In this document: positions 25,516-34,071 of the stretch, one piece after another
Layout of the letters: each line of letters opens with the position of its first letter
Position numbering within the stretch: the first letter of the stretch is position 1
Assembly: GCA_022340245.1 (NCBI GenBank)
Contig: JAJDOI010000082.1
Location: 1 to 34,915 of the forward strand
Length of the DNA stretch: 34,915 nt
Reading direction: 5' to 3'
From: Thiogranum sp.
GTDB taxonomy: Bacteria > Pseudomonadota > Gammaproteobacteria > DSM-19610
Made by a program: the position numbers and the translations under genes
Notes under the pieces: model-generated
Database searches by the model: none
What the model saw: only the letters and a program-made list of their open reading frames with translations
Told to the model about the DNA's origin: nothing

Positions 25516-25722
25516 ATGACAACAGGTACCGTTAAATGGTTTAACGAATCCAAAGGCTTTGGCTTTATTGCTCCCTCTGACGGCGGCGATGATGTGTTTG
25601 TACACTTCTCCGCCATCCAGGGGAACGGTTTCAAGACACTCGCCGAAGGTCAGACGGTCGAGTTCGAAATCGAGCAGGGTCCAAAAGGGCTGCAGGCCGC
25701 AAAGGTAATGCCGCAGAGCTAA
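25516..25722 (+). CDS. Cold-shock domain protein (CspA family)
   Basis: The 68-residue single cold-shock domain binds single-stranded RNA and DNA and unwinds mRNA structure. RNP1 is KGFGFI (residues 13-18) and RNP2 is VFVHF (27-31); the start [16 protein letters not shown] is canonical. The ATG at 25516 has GAGG at 25504-25507, giving eight bases spacing. It is a separate unit, with a long AT-rich leader and a strong terminator. Which csp paralogue it is cannot be told. Confidence 0.96.
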   Translation: MTTGTVKWFNESKGFGFIAPSDGGDDVFVHFSAIQGNGFKTLAEGQTVEFEIEQGPKGLQAAKVMPQS

Positions 25723-25748
25723 ATCCTTTGTAACGCCCATTACTTTGG

Positions 25749-25775
25749 AACCCCGCTGCCGCGGGGTTCTTTTTT
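25749..25775 (+). terminator. Strong intrinsic terminator of the cold-shock gene
   Basis: An 8-bp stem AACCCCGC / GCGGGGTT with loop TGCC is followed by CTTTTTT. It ends only 10 bases before the arfB ATG. Confidence 0.92.
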
Positions 25776-25785
25776 ACCCGCCGAT

Positions 25786-26199
25786 ATGTTGAAAATCACC
25801 AGTCAGACCAGTATTCCGGATAGCGAAATCCAGATCACCCCGGTGCGCGCGCCGGGCCCGGGGGGACAGAACGTCAACAAGGTCGCCAGCGCCGTCCACC
25901 TGCGCTTTGATATCGCCAACTCCTCGCTGCCCGCAGACCTCAGGCAACTGTTGCTGGAGCGCGCGGACCGGCGTATCAGCAAGGATGGTGTGCTGGTTAT
26001 CAAGGCAAGCCAGCACCGCACACAGGAAAAAAACCGCGACGCCGCGCGCGAGCGGCTTGCGCAGTTCATCCGGCAGGCAACTGTGATCCGCAAGAAACGC
26101 ATCGCCACCAGGCCCACCCGCAGCTCCAGGCAAAAACGCCTGGACAGCAAAACCCGACACGGACGCACCAAAGCCCTGCGTGGCAAGGTTTCCGACTAG
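25786..26199 (+). CDS. arfB: Alternative ribosome-rescue hydrolase ArfB (YaeJ)
   Basis: ArfB hydrolyses peptidyl-tRNA on ribosomes stalled at the 3' end of mRNA lacking a stop. The 137-residue protein has the class-I release factor GGQ motif (G26-G27-Q28 in RAPGPGGQNVNK). Its basic C-terminal tail (RKKRIATRPTRSSRQKR, then KTRHGRTKAL) enters the mRNA channel in known structures. Length agrees with E. coli (140). No strong ribosome site is visible between the csp terminator and the ATG; read-through or weak initiation may keep it low. Its TAG overlaps the yheS stop as the palindrome CTAG, so the two genes converge. Confidence 0.94.
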   Translation: MLKITSQTSIPDSEIQITPVRAPGPGGQNVNKVASAVHLRFDIANSSLPADLRQLLLERADRRISKDGVLVIKASQHRTQEKNRDAARERLAQFIRQATVIRKKRIATRPTRSSRQKRLDSKTRHGRTKALRGKVSD

Positions 26200-28112
26200 G
26201 CGCGCTCGCCCGCTCCATCCGCCGTCTGCACGGCTTCCAGCGCCTCGCTGGCCTCCAGCCAGTCCTGTTCCAGGCGTTCGCAGCGGCTGTCGAGTTCGGC
26301 TTTTTCCAGCAGCAAGGCCTTGAGCCTGCCCTTGGCGGAATCCGTGTACAGTTGCGTGTCAGCCAGCTGGTTTTCGAGATGCGCCCTGGCCACCTGCGCC
26401 TTCTCGAGCGCCTGCTCCGCACTGCTGATCCTGTTACGCAGCGGCTGCAGGCGCTTGCGCTGTTCGGCCTGATCGCGCTTTTGTTGCTTGCGCGCCGCGG
26501 CACTCTGTGGGCCGTCCGCTGCCTGACCGCCGTCCTCCTCGCGGCTGCGCGCGGTCAGCCACTGCGGATACTCGTCGAGGGCCAACGGGAAGGGCTCGAC
26601 GCGGCCGTCGTGCACCAGCAGCAGCTCGTCACAACATACCCGCAGCAAGTGACGGTCGTGCGACACCAGCACCATCGCGCCGGTGAAATCCTGCAGTGCC
26701 TGGGCCAGCGCCTGGCGCATCTCCAGATCGAGGTGGTTGGTCGGTTCGTCGAGCAGCAGCAGGTTTGGCCGGCGGTACACCAGCAACGCCAGTGCCAGGC
26801 GCGACTTCTCGCCGCCGGAAAACGGCGCCACCGGCGTGGCGGCGCGATCGCCGCCAAAACCGAAGCCACCGAGGTAATCGCGCAGATCCTGATCGCGCGC
26901 GCCCGGGTCGATCTGCTGCAGATGTTCCAGCGGGGAATGTTCGGGATGCAGCTGGTCGACCTGGTGCTGGGCGAAATAGCCGGTATTCAGATCGCGCGCC
27001 GTTTCATACTGCCCGTCGAGCGGCTCGAGCATGCCGGCCAGCAACTTGATCAGTGTCGACTTGCCCGCGCCATTGGGCCCCAGCAGTCCGATGCGGTCAC
27101 CCGGTGACAGGCTCAGGCGAAGATTCGTGATCACCGGCTTCCCGCCGTAGCCGGCGCTTGCGTGCTCGAGGCGCAGTAACTGCTGTGGCAGTCTTGCCGG
27201 TTCGCGCAGGGCGAAGTGGAATGGAGAATCCACGTGCGCGGGCACGATTTCCTGCATGCGCTGCAGGGCTTTCAGACGACTCTGCGCCTGCCTGGCCTTG
27301 CTGGCCTTGGCGCGGAAGCGATCGATATAGGACTGCACGTGGGCGATCTCGCGCTGCTGCTTGCGGTATTCCGCCTGCTGACCGGCGAGACGTTCGCTGC
27401 GTAAGCGTTCAAACGCCGAGTAGTTACCGGTGTACAGGCGCACGAGCTGGTGTTCTATGTGCAGAATCTGGCCGACCACGCTGTCGAGAAACTCGCGGTC
27501 GTGGGAAATCAGCAGCAGCGTACCCGGATAGTTGCGCAGCCAGGCCTCCAGCCAGATGACCGCGTCAAGGTCGAGGTGATTGGTGGGCTCGTCCAGCAGC
27601 AGCAGGTCCGAACGGCACATCAGCGCCTGCGCCAGGTTGAGGCGCATGCGCCAGCCGCCCGAAAAAGCGCTCACCGGCCGCTGCAGATCAGTATTGCTGA
27701 AACCCAGACCATGCAGCAAACGGCCCGCGCGGCTGTGCGCCGTGTAACCGCCGATCTGTTCCAGGGCGGCATGCAATTCCGCCAGCCGTTCACCCTGCCG
27801 GCCCTGCTCCGCGCTCAGCAACTGCTGCTGCAGGTCGCGCAAGCCGGTGTCGCCGTCGACAGCGAATTCGATGGCGGTGCGTTCGCTGCTGGCGAGCTCC
27901 TGCGCTACATGGGCTATCCGCCAGTCAGCGGGGATCCGCACTTCCCCACTGTCCGCATGGACTTCGTCACGCAGCAGGGCAAACAGACTCGACTTACCCG
28001 TGCCGTTGGCACCGGTAACACCGACCTTCTGCCCGGGGTGAATCTGGAAACCGGCGTGATCAAACAACAGCCTGGCACCACGGCGCAGGCCAACATCGAC
28101 AAATTGCAACAT
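26196..28112 (-). CDS. yheS: ABC-F ribosome-associated ATPase YheS
   Basis: YheS is an ABC-F protein, with two ATPase domains in one chain and no membrane part; such proteins bind the ribosomal E site and act on stalled translation. The 638-residue protein has Walker A motifs GANGTGKSS and GPNGAGKST, ABC signatures FSGGWRMRL and FSGGEKSRL, and two Walker B motifs LLLLDEPTNHLDL. The charged interdomain linker (P-site tRNA-interaction motif, about 240-300) has RFRAKASKARQAQSR. A C-terminal coiled coil (about 540-630) follows, with QKRDQAEQRKRLQPL. E. coli YheS is 637 residues. Confidence 0.93.
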   Translation of the reverse strand: MLQFVDVGLRRGARLLFDHAGFQIHPGQKVGVTGANGTGKSSLFALLRDEVHADSGEVRIPADWRIAHVAQELASSERTAIEFAVDGDTGLRDLQQQLLSAEQGRQGERLAELHAALEQIGGYTAHSRAGRLLHGLGFSNTDLQRPVSAFSGGWRMRLNLAQALMCRSDLLLLDEPTNHLDLDAVIWLEAWLRNYPGTLLLISHDREFLDSVVGQILHIEHQLVRLYTGNYSAFERLRSERLAGQQAEYRKQQREIAHVQSYIDRFRAKASKARQAQSRLKALQRMQEIVPAHVDSPFHFALREPARLPQQLLRLEHASAGYGGKPVITNLRLSLSPGDRIGLLGPNGAGKSTLIKLLAGMLEPLDGQYETARDLNTGYFAQHQVDQLHPEHSPLEHLQQIDPGARDQDLRDYLGGFGFGGDRAATPVAPFSGGEKSRLALALLVYRRPNLLLLDEPTNHLDLEMRQALAQALQDFTGAMVLVSHDRHLLRVCCDELLLVHDGRVEPFPLALDEYPQWLTARSREEDGGQAADGPQSAAARKQQKRDQAEQRKRLQPLRNRISSAEQALEKAQVARAHLENQLADTQLYTDSAKGRLKALLLEKAELDSRCERLEQDWLEASEALEAVQTADGAGERA

Positions 28113-28230
28113 GGCGACAGTTTAACGGCTCGCACGCCGGCAGCCCATCATCTTCGCCTCGCCGCATCGCTGGAGAATATCCCGCCAGGCGGATAAACTG
28201 GCGGTTTCCACAGGTCCTGGAACCAGTCAC

Positions 28231-28887
28231 GTGCAGCAGTACAACCCACCGCCGGATACCGGTCTTGCGCTGATCTACCAGGACGATGCCCTGCTGGTGC
28301 TGGACAAGCCCAGTGGACTGCTGTCGGTGCCCGGGCGCGGCGCCGACAAGCAGGACTCGCTGCTGACACGCACACGACAACGTTTTGCCCACGCCGAGTG
28401 TGTGCACCGGCTCGACATGGAAACTTCGGGGTTGATGCTGTTCGCTCTCGGCAAGCACGTGCAACGCATGCTTAACGGTCTGTTTCAGCAACGGCGGATA
28501 CGCAAACACTATGTTGCCGTCGTAGACGGCCGGGTGGCGCTGCCCGTCGGCGAAATTCACCTGCCACTGGTCTGTGACTGGCCCAATCGTCCCCGCCAGA
28601 AAGTCGATCACGCGCTGGGCAAACCGAGCACGACCCGCTTCCGGGTCCTGGCGCACGACACGTCTCACGACACGACCCGTGTCGCACTGCGGCCGGAAAC
28701 CGGCCGCAGCCACCAGTTGCGCGTACACATGCAGTCGCTGGGGCACAGCATCCTTGGCGACAGGCTGTACGGCTCGGTTGATGCGCGCAGCAAGGCGTCG
28801 CGCCTGCTGCTGCACGCCAGCGCCCTGACATTCAGGCACCCCGCGAGCGGGCGGCCGAGCACGTTCTACAGCCAGGCACCTTTCTGA
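28231..28887 (+). CDS. rluA: RluA-type pseudouridine synthase
   Basis: This protein modifies uridine to pseudouridine in 23S rRNA (U746) and some tRNAs (U32) in E. coli. It has 218 residues. The catalytic Asp is D62 in the signature HRLDMETSGLML, and the later motif RPETGRSHQLRVHM and the C-terminal LGDRLYG are both RluA-family marks. The length and close similarity in the N-terminus (LDKPSGLLSVPGRG) favour RluA over RluC/RluD, which have an S4 domain. Start GTG 28231 has only a weak ribosome site. The gene is 118 bases from divergent yheS. Confidence 0.9.
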   Translation: MQQYNPPPDTGLALIYQDDALLVLDKPSGLLSVPGRGADKQDSLLTRTRQRFAHAECVHRLDMETSGLMLFALGKHVQRMLNGLFQQRRIRKHYVAVVDGRVALPVGEIHLPLVCDWPNRPRQKVDHALGKPSTTRFRVLAHDTSHDTTRVALRPETGRSHQLRVHMQSLGHSILGDRLYGSVDARSKASRLLLHASALTFRHPASGRPSTFYSQAPF

Positions 28888-28907
28888 ACACCCGGCAGGA
28901 TCCATTC

Positions 28908-29621
28908 ATGCAACTCGACAGTTACTATTGCGGCGAAGACACGCGCATCCATTTTACCCGCCAGCAGGCCAGCGACTTCGCCAAGGGCGTGGCCGGCGAT
29001 TTCAATCCCATTCACGATGTCGCCGCCAAGCGCTTCTGCGTCCCCGGCGACCTGCTGTTTTCCGTTGCACTCGAACGCTACGGCCTCAGTCAGCAAATGT
29101 GCGTGGTGTTTTCCGGCATGGTCGGCGACGGTATCACGCTGGAGTTTCCGCAAACCACGGCGCCGTCGGTTCAGGTCCGCGACAGCCACGGCAAAACCTG
29201 CCTCAGCATGGAGCGTTCCGGCCCCAGCACCAGGGATCCCGACATCATCGGCGCCATCACACGCTGTTATGTCCAGTTCTCGGGGCAGACCTTTCCGCAC
29301 ATACTGGTGCCGTTGATGGCCAAGCACCAGTTGATGATCAACCCCGATCGCCCACTGGTCATCTACGAAAGCATGAGCATTGAACTCGAGCGCCTGGATT
29401 TCACCGCGCCGCGGCTCGAACTCAGCGGTGCGCGCCTGGATATCGACGGAAAACGCGGTGACGCCCATCTGGAATTTGCGGTTAAATCCGGCAACGAGGT
29501 CATCGGTCGCGGCGCCAAGAGCATGGTCCTGAGCGGCCTGCGGCCCTATGCCGCTGACAGTATCGAGGCATTGGTGAGCAACTACATGGCGCGCAAGAAC
29601 AGCTTCGCGGCGGGCGCCTGA
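28908..29621 (+). CDS. DUF3581 protein, MaoC/hotdog-like
   Basis: This conserved protein of 237 residues occurs mainly in Gammaproteobacteria. The segment FAKGVAGDFNPIHDVAAKRFCVPGDLLFS includes GDFNPIHD, like the catalytic loop of MaoC/R-hydratase hotdog proteins, where Asp and His act on enoyl-thioesters. HILVPLMAKHQLMINPDRPLVIYES is a family block. A thioester hydratase or regulatory role is possible, but the activity is unknown. ATG at 28908 follows AGGA, and the gene is 20 bases after rluA, so they may be co-transcribed. Confidence 0.85.
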   Translation: MQLDSYYCGEDTRIHFTRQQASDFAKGVAGDFNPIHDVAAKRFCVPGDLLFSVALERYGLSQQMCVVFSGMVGDGITLEFPQTTAPSVQVRDSHGKTCLSMERSGPSTRDPDIIGAITRCYVQFSGQTFPHILVPLMAKHQLMINPDRPLVIYESMSIELERLDFTAPRLELSGARLDIDGKRGDAHLEFAVKSGNEVIGRGAKSMVLSGLRPYAADSIEALVSNYMARKNSFAAGA

Positions 29622-29630
29622 CCGAGGGCG

Positions 29631-29948
29631 GTGATCGCCGATGACACCCACCTGTTATGCCCAGCGCCTCTGGAGCACCGTGGCGCCATCCTCTACGAAT
29701 ACCTGCTCGCCCACCACACAAACGTGCCGTTTGCGTTCAGCGATCGCTACGAACTCTGGCTGCTGGACGAGCAAGCTCTGCCCCTGGCGCTGTTGAACAG
29801 CGCCAGCGATGCGTTGCAGATGGACCTGGACTGCCATATCGAGTGGCGCGCCGGCCGGGAATGCACACGGGAGTTTCGCTCGAGCGCCACCGCGCCCCCG
29901 AACAGCGCGCAACAGGCCATGCCCCGGGCGACAGAGTCAGCCAGCTGA
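29631..29948 (+). CDS. Uncharacterised ORF, possibly frameshifted
   Basis: A 105-residue frame with GTG at 29631 looks coding from about residue 5 to 75: THLLCPAPLEHRGAILYEYL and SDRYELWLLDEQALPLALL form a coherent globular pattern. The tail (SATAPPNSAQQ...) is low quality. A shift to another frame around 29880 would continue as GDRVSQLINSRAGAASDWAG and end with TGA at 30011-30013, directly against the stop of the convergent gene at 30014. The GC-rich third positions of that tail support the idea. It could be a genuine frameshift, an error, or the shorter protein could be real. The GAGGG site at 29624-29628 is very close to the GTG. Family not recognised. Confidence 0.5.
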   Translation: MIADDTHLLCPAPLEHRGAILYEYLLAHHTNVPFAFSDRYELWLLDEQALPLALLNSASDALQMDLDCHIEWRAGRECTREFRSSATAPPNSAQQAMPRATESAS

Positions 29949-30013
29949 TAAACAGCCGCGCCGGCGCCGCTTCCGATTGGGCCGGCGGCATCCAGGTCAG
30001 TTGTTCGTCCTGA

Positions 30014-30241
30014 TCAGGAATCGCGGCCTTTGCCGGCTGCACGCAGCAGTTTCAGGATCAACAGCACCAGCGGTGTGCCGTGCAGGAACAGGTCAAAAAT
30101 ATCGATGGGTTTGACCAGCGTCCCCGCAGCGAGCATTTGCAGCTTTTCCCACAGGTGGGGCTCGGGCACAAACGGCGCGAAAGTCAGGAACAGCGCAAAG
30201 GGTACGAGGACGCTATAGGGAATGCGGTCCAGCCAGCTCAC
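30014..30241 (-). CDS. Small conserved two-span membrane protein
   Basis: This 75-residue ORF starts with GTG at 30241. Two hydrophobic segments (about 9-25 and 50-68) flank the conserved-looking FAPFVPEPHLWEKLQMLAAGTL and KPIDIFDLFLHGTPLVLLILK. Such short proteins are common in Proteobacteria and are sometimes mislabelled RND transporter. Function is unknown. It follows the PilZ gene by 6 bases, so it is likely co-transcribed with it. The GAGGA site lies 11 bases upstream, at the end of the PilZ gene. Confidence 0.7.
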   Translation of the reverse strand: MSWLDRIPYSVLVPFALFLTFAPFVPEPHLWEKLQMLAAGTLVKPIDIFDLFLHGTPLVLLILKLLRAAGKGRDS

Positions 30242-30247
30242 GGGCGA

Positions 30248-30508
30248 CTAGTCCTCGGTAAACATCAGGCCGATGCCGGTGGCTTCGTGCCGCATCACGC
30301 GGGCCGTCAGCACCGGCGCGTCTTCGATATCGAGCGCCTGGATCCGCACCAATTCGCCAATAGGGAAATCATCGTGTCTGGTGGTGAGTAGAAAAAGACC
30401 GCCATCGGACATGTCGCGCATTTCGACGTCGAACTCGCCGACGCCAGGATGCATGAGTTTTACATGGGCGCGGAACGCCGTGCGTATATGCTGTCTTCTT
30501 TCCCGCAT
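30248..30508 (-). CDS. Single-domain PilZ protein, likely c-di-GMP binding
   Basis: The start is ATG 30508 with GGAAG six bases upstream, giving 86 residues; the open frame continues to 30592 but with no conserved sequence. PilZ motifs are visible: the N-terminal RERRQHIR (residues 2-9, R-x-x-x-R type) and DMSDGGLFL (32-40, D-x-S-x-x-G). Both contact cyclic di-GMP in known structures. A stand-alone PilZ domain usually acts as an adaptor on motility or secretion. Target is unknown. Confidence 0.88.
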   Translation of the reverse strand: MRERRQHIRTAFRAHVKLMHPGVGEFDVEMRDMSDGGLFLLTTRHDDFPIGELVRIQALDIEDAPVLTARVMRHEATGIGLMFTED

Positions 30509-30630
30509 TGTTCTTCCATTGTCGTTTGCGTGTAAACCGGGCGCCGGAGCCCCTGTGACTGCGCGCGGCCCGGCTTGTTGCCCGGCCATCATACTGCAAA
30601 GCGGCCCGCTGAAGCGATTGCAGCGCCGGA

Positions 30631-33120
30631 TTATTTGCGCGGCCTGGCGCGTGCAGTCGCCTGCGCCTGCATGGGATCATCCGGCCAGTAGTGCTTTGGA
30701 TAGCGCCCCTGCAGCTCTTTCTTCACCTGCCGGTAGCTGCCGGCCCAGAATGCCGCGAGATCCTGTGTCACCTGCACCGGCCGTTGTGCAGGCGACAGCA
30801 GGTGCAGCACCACCGGCACCGCGCCCCCGGCAACGCGCGGGGTCTGGGCGAGACCGAACATCTCCTGCAGGCGTACCGCCAGCACCGGTGTCGGCGCGCT
30901 GTAGTCCACGCGTAGCGACGAGCCGCTGGGTACGCGAATGTGGCTCGGTGCGAGCTTGTCGAGTTGCTGCTGCTGTTGCCAGTCGAGCATCGCCAGCAGA
31001 GCGGCGCGCAGATCGACACGCTTTAGTTGCGCCAGGCGCGTCACACCGTTCAGAAAGGGCAGCAACCACTGCTCACTGCTGCGCAGCAGGGAAGACTCGG
31101 AGAAATCCGGCCAGTGCGCCGCATCCAGGGTGTTAAGGAAATTTACCCGTGCCTGCAGACGGCGTGTCTCCTCGTTCCAGGGCAGACAGGCAAGTCCGTG
31201 ACGCTGGATGCCATCGAGCATGGCACGCTGCACGGCAGCGCTGTCGGCGTCGGGCAGCGGCTGGTCGGCGAGCGGCAGTTCCCCCAGGCGTTGCTGCAAC
31301 CGGGCCTGCACGCACTGCGCTTTATCGTCCCAGGTGATAAAGCTCGCCGCCTTGATCAGGTCGGCGTGGAATTCATAGAGGTGCTCGAGCCGCAGTGCCG
31401 CGGCAAGAAAGATGCAGGCTTCCCGTTCCCCATCCAGGTGCGCGGCCACGATCAGGTCTTCGGCCGCCAGCGGCTCGGCGCGGCGAAAGCGGGCACCCCG
31501 TCCGTTACTCAGCACAAAACGCTCATCCTGCCCGCCGCGGCGTTGGCCGATGCGGTCCGGGTAGGCAAATGCCAGCAGCGCCCCGCACAGCGCCAGGTCG
31601 GTAGCGTCATCCTGCGCAGGCGCAACACCGAGCTGGGCGCACCACTGCGCCGCCAGCGTGCGCAGCTGGCCGCGTTTTGCCCGCTGCACACCGCGCTCGG
31701 CATGCGCGCCGCGCAACCACTCGACGCGTGACTGGATATCGCTGTCCGCGCCACCCAGCGGGTCCGCTTCACTCAATAGCGCCGCGAGTTCGCAGGCCAG
31801 CCGCCCGTAACCAAGATCCCGGCCGCGGAGCATCATATGCGCCAGCCGCGGATGGACACCCAGCCGGGCCAGCTGCCGCCCGTGTGCGGTAATGAGGCCG
31901 CGCGGGTCGAGGGCCTGCAGGCGCAACAGCAGATCCTGCGCCTGGGCAACGTGCGCGGCCGGCGGCGCATCCAGCCAGCGCAGTTTTGTGCAGTCGGCGA
32001 CGCCCCAGTTGGCGAGCTCCAGCACCGGCGGAGCCAGGTCGGCCTGCAGCACCTCAGGCAGCGACTGCGCGATCAGGTGCCGGTGCTCGGACCACAGCCG
32101 GTAACAGATGCCGGCTTCGAGTCGTCCCGCGCGCCCGGCACGCTGTTCGGCGGCGGCCCGCGACACCGGCAGTGTCACCAGTCGGTCAAGGCCGGTGTTG
32201 GGATCAAAACGCAGCTGCCGCGCCAACCCGGCGTCGATCACGATGCGTATCCCCTCGATGGTCAGACTGGTCTCGGCGATGGAAGTGGCCAGCACAATTT
32301 TACGCCGCCCGGCGGCTGCTGGGCGAATGGCCGCGTCCTGCTCGTGCGGGTCGAGCCGGCCGTAGAGCGGCGCGAGCAGGACGCCCTCCGGCAAACCGGC
32401 CGCCTGCAACGCACCATGGACCTGGCGGATTTCCGCGGCACCCGGCAGAAACACCAGCAGACTGGCGGGCTCACGCGCGGCGACCCGGCGCGCCAGGGCC
32501 GCGACTTCTTCACAAAAGGCGTGTCGCTGGCGCGCATAGTCGCTGCGCATCGGTCGGTAGCGGATCTCAACCGGATAGCTGCGTCCCTCGCTGCTGAGCA
32601 ACGGCGCACCGCCCATCAGCGCGGCAACCGCCTCGCCCTCCAGCGTCGCCGACATCACCAGCAGGCGCAGGTCATCGCGCAGCGCGCTTTGACTGTCAAG
32701 GCACAGCGCCAGACCCAGGTCGGCCGGCAGACTGCGTTCGTGGAATTCGTCGAAAATCACCAGGCCGATGCCTTCCAGCGCGGGGTCGTCCTGCAGCAGG
32801 CGGCTGAGCATGCCCTCGGTGACGACTTCGATGCGCGTGCGCGGACCGACCCGCTTGTCCAGCCGCACCCGGTAACCCACCGTTTCGCCGACCCGTTCGT
32901 CCAGGGAGGCCGCCATGAAGCGGGCGGCGGCGCGCGCCGCCAGCCGGCGTGGTTCCAGAAGAATGATTTTCCGGCCCGCGAGCCACTCGCCGTCAAGCAG
33001 CGCCAGCGGCACGCGCGTGGTCTTGCCGGCGCCCGGCGCGGCCTGCAACACCAGGTTGGGGCTGTCTGCCAGGGACTGTTGAATTTCCGGCAGAAGCGCA
33101 TCGATGGGAAGACTGCGCAC
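30631..33120 (-). CDS. hrpB: ATP-dependent helicase HrpB
   Basis: HrpB is a DEAH/RHA-type RNA helicase of unclear cellular role. I choose GTG 33120 (829 residues, E. coli about 810-820), because MRSLPIDALLPEI matches the family start; the longer open frame merely overlaps ybaN. Motifs: Walker A APGAGKTT (residues 28-35), motif II DEFHER, motif III SATLEG, and VATSIAETSLTIEG-like motif V (here LATSIAETSLTIEG), motif VI QRAGRAGRL. The C-terminal part carries the HrpB-specific domain. The start overlaps the ybaN 3' end region (9 bases away, reading frames distinct). Confidence 0.95.
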   Translation of the reverse strand: MRSLPIDALLPEIQQSLADSPNLVLQAAPGAGKTTRVPLALLDGEWLAGRKIILLEPRRLAARAAARFMAASLDERVGETVGYRVRLDKRVGPRTRIEVVTEGMLSRLLQDDPALEGIGLVIFDEFHERSLPADLGLALCLDSQSALRDDLRLLVMSATLEGEAVAALMGGAPLLSSEGRSYPVEIRYRPMRSDYARQRHAFCEEVAALARRVAAREPASLLVFLPGAAEIRQVHGALQAAGLPEGVLLAPLYGRLDPHEQDAAIRPAAAGRRKIVLATSIAETSLTIEGIRIVIDAGLARQLRFDPNTGLDRLVTLPVSRAAAEQRAGRAGRLEAGICYRLWSEHRHLIAQSLPEVLQADLAPPVLELANWGVADCTKLRWLDAPPAAHVAQAQDLLLRLQALDPRGLITAHGRQLARLGVHPRLAHMMLRGRDLGYGRLACELAALLSEADPLGGADSDIQSRVEWLRGAHAERGVQRAKRGQLRTLAAQWCAQLGVAPAQDDATDLALCGALLAFAYPDRIGQRRGGQDERFVLSNGRGARFRRAEPLAAEDLIVAAHLDGEREACIFLAAALRLEHLYEFHADLIKAASFITWDDKAQCVQARLQQRLGELPLADQPLPDADSAAVQRAMLDGIQRHGLACLPWNEETRRLQARVNFLNTLDAAHWPDFSESSLLRSSEQWLLPFLNGVTRLAQLKRVDLRAALLAMLDWQQQQQLDKLAPSHIRVPSGSSLRVDYSAPTPVLAVRLQEMFGLAQTPRVAGGAVPVVLHLLSPAQRPVQVTQDLAAFWAGSYRQVKKELQGRYPKHYWPDDPMQAQATARARPRK

Positions 33121-33128
33121 CGGTCGGC

Positions 33129-33500
33129 TTACTCTGTTACAGGTCTCGCCGAGGGTTTGCTGAGGATGAACCAGGCACCGTAGAGCATGACCAGCGCCGT
33201 GCCCCATTTCAGCCACATGCCGAGCGCCGTGAAGAAAACCAGGTAGACCAGGCTGGCCGCCATCATGGTGACGGCCAGCGCCTTGGCGCGCAACGGAATC
33301 ACGCGGTACTCGTGCCACTCCTGCAATGGCGGCCCGAACAGCGGGTGGTGATACAGCCAGTTGTGAAAACGCTCGGAACTGCGCGCGAACGCCCAGAGCG
33401 CAAGCAGCATGAAAACGGTGGTGGGCAAGCCCGGCACCACGGCGCCGATCGCCCCCAGGGCGAAGAAGAACATTCCCAGCGAGAGATATACCGCTTTCAT
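33129..33500 (-). CDS. ybaN: YbaN/DUF454 inner-membrane protein
   Basis: This 123-residue protein has start ATG 33500, where MKAVYLSLGMFFFALGAIG begins the family-like sequence; the extra open frame upstream is not conserved. Three hydrophobic segments are seen (about 5-40, 72-92 and 96-114). The motif GAVVPGLPTTVFMLLALWAF and the following FARSSERFHNWL are diagnostic for DUF454. Function is unknown. It ends 8 bases before the GTG of hrpB and is probably co-transcribed with it. Confidence 0.92.
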   Translation of the reverse strand: MKAVYLSLGMFFFALGAIGAVVPGLPTTVFMLLALWAFARSSERFHNWLYHHPLFGPPLQEWHEYRVIPLRAKALAVTMMAASLVYLVFFTALGMWLKWGTALVMLYGAWFILSKPSARPVTE

Positions 33501-33567
33501 AGCATTGTTACCGTCAGCGAGTTGCCGGAGCACCCCATCACAAAACCGCCCGCCGGCACCTCGCAAC

Positions 33568-33990
33568 TCAGGGACACCGAGTCAGGGTCACCTCTCGTTT
33601 TTCTTTTTCCAGGTCTGAACCGATACTCAGCGTAAAGGCATCCTTTTCCGCCTTCACAACCGTCGGTGTCACATATTCATAACGGTAACTGTCACCAAAA
33701 AACGGGTGATAGTTCTCTCTCTCCGCGGGTTTGGTCAGCGTATTCGCCACGATAGTGTCCTTGACTACCCGCCAGAAGCCCAACCTGTTCACCTCTCCGC
33801 CGTCGGCCACTTCAAGCGTCCCGTTGTTGTGAAACACAACGATCCGGGCCGCGTTCGACCCACAGCCCGCCTTGCCATCCAGACTCCACGTACCCTCCAG
33901 GTATTGCGCGGAAACCACCGCTTCACCCGCATAGGATGCAGCGCCTTGAAGCGCCAAAAGAACCAATACTGCCAGCCTGGTATGTATCAT
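33568..33990 (-). CDS. Secreted protein of unknown function (140 aa)
   Basis: The start is ATG 33990, with GAGGAG seven bases upstream. A signal peptide (MIHTRLAVLVLLALQ...) with likely cleavage after SYA (residue 21) precedes a beta-rich domain. It has EGTWSLDGKAGCG, FHNNGTLEV, and GFWRVVKDTIV, a strand pattern like lipocalin-type or DUF-type periplasmic proteins. Two cysteines (C43 and C139) could form a disulfide. I do not recognise the family. Confidence 0.7.
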   Translation of the reverse strand: MIHTRLAVLVLLALQGAASYAGEAVVSAQYLEGTWSLDGKAGCGSNAARIVVFHNNGTLEVADGGEVNRLGFWRVVKDTIVANTLTKPAERENYHPFFGDSYRYEYVTPTVVKAEKDAFTLSIGSDLEKEKREVTLTRCP

Positions 33991-34071
33991 TGTAAGCTCC
34001 TCATTAGAAAAGTACTGACCACGACCCTTGTATTCTAGTCGGCCCGGCTGTGAACGGCCATGCATGCCCGT

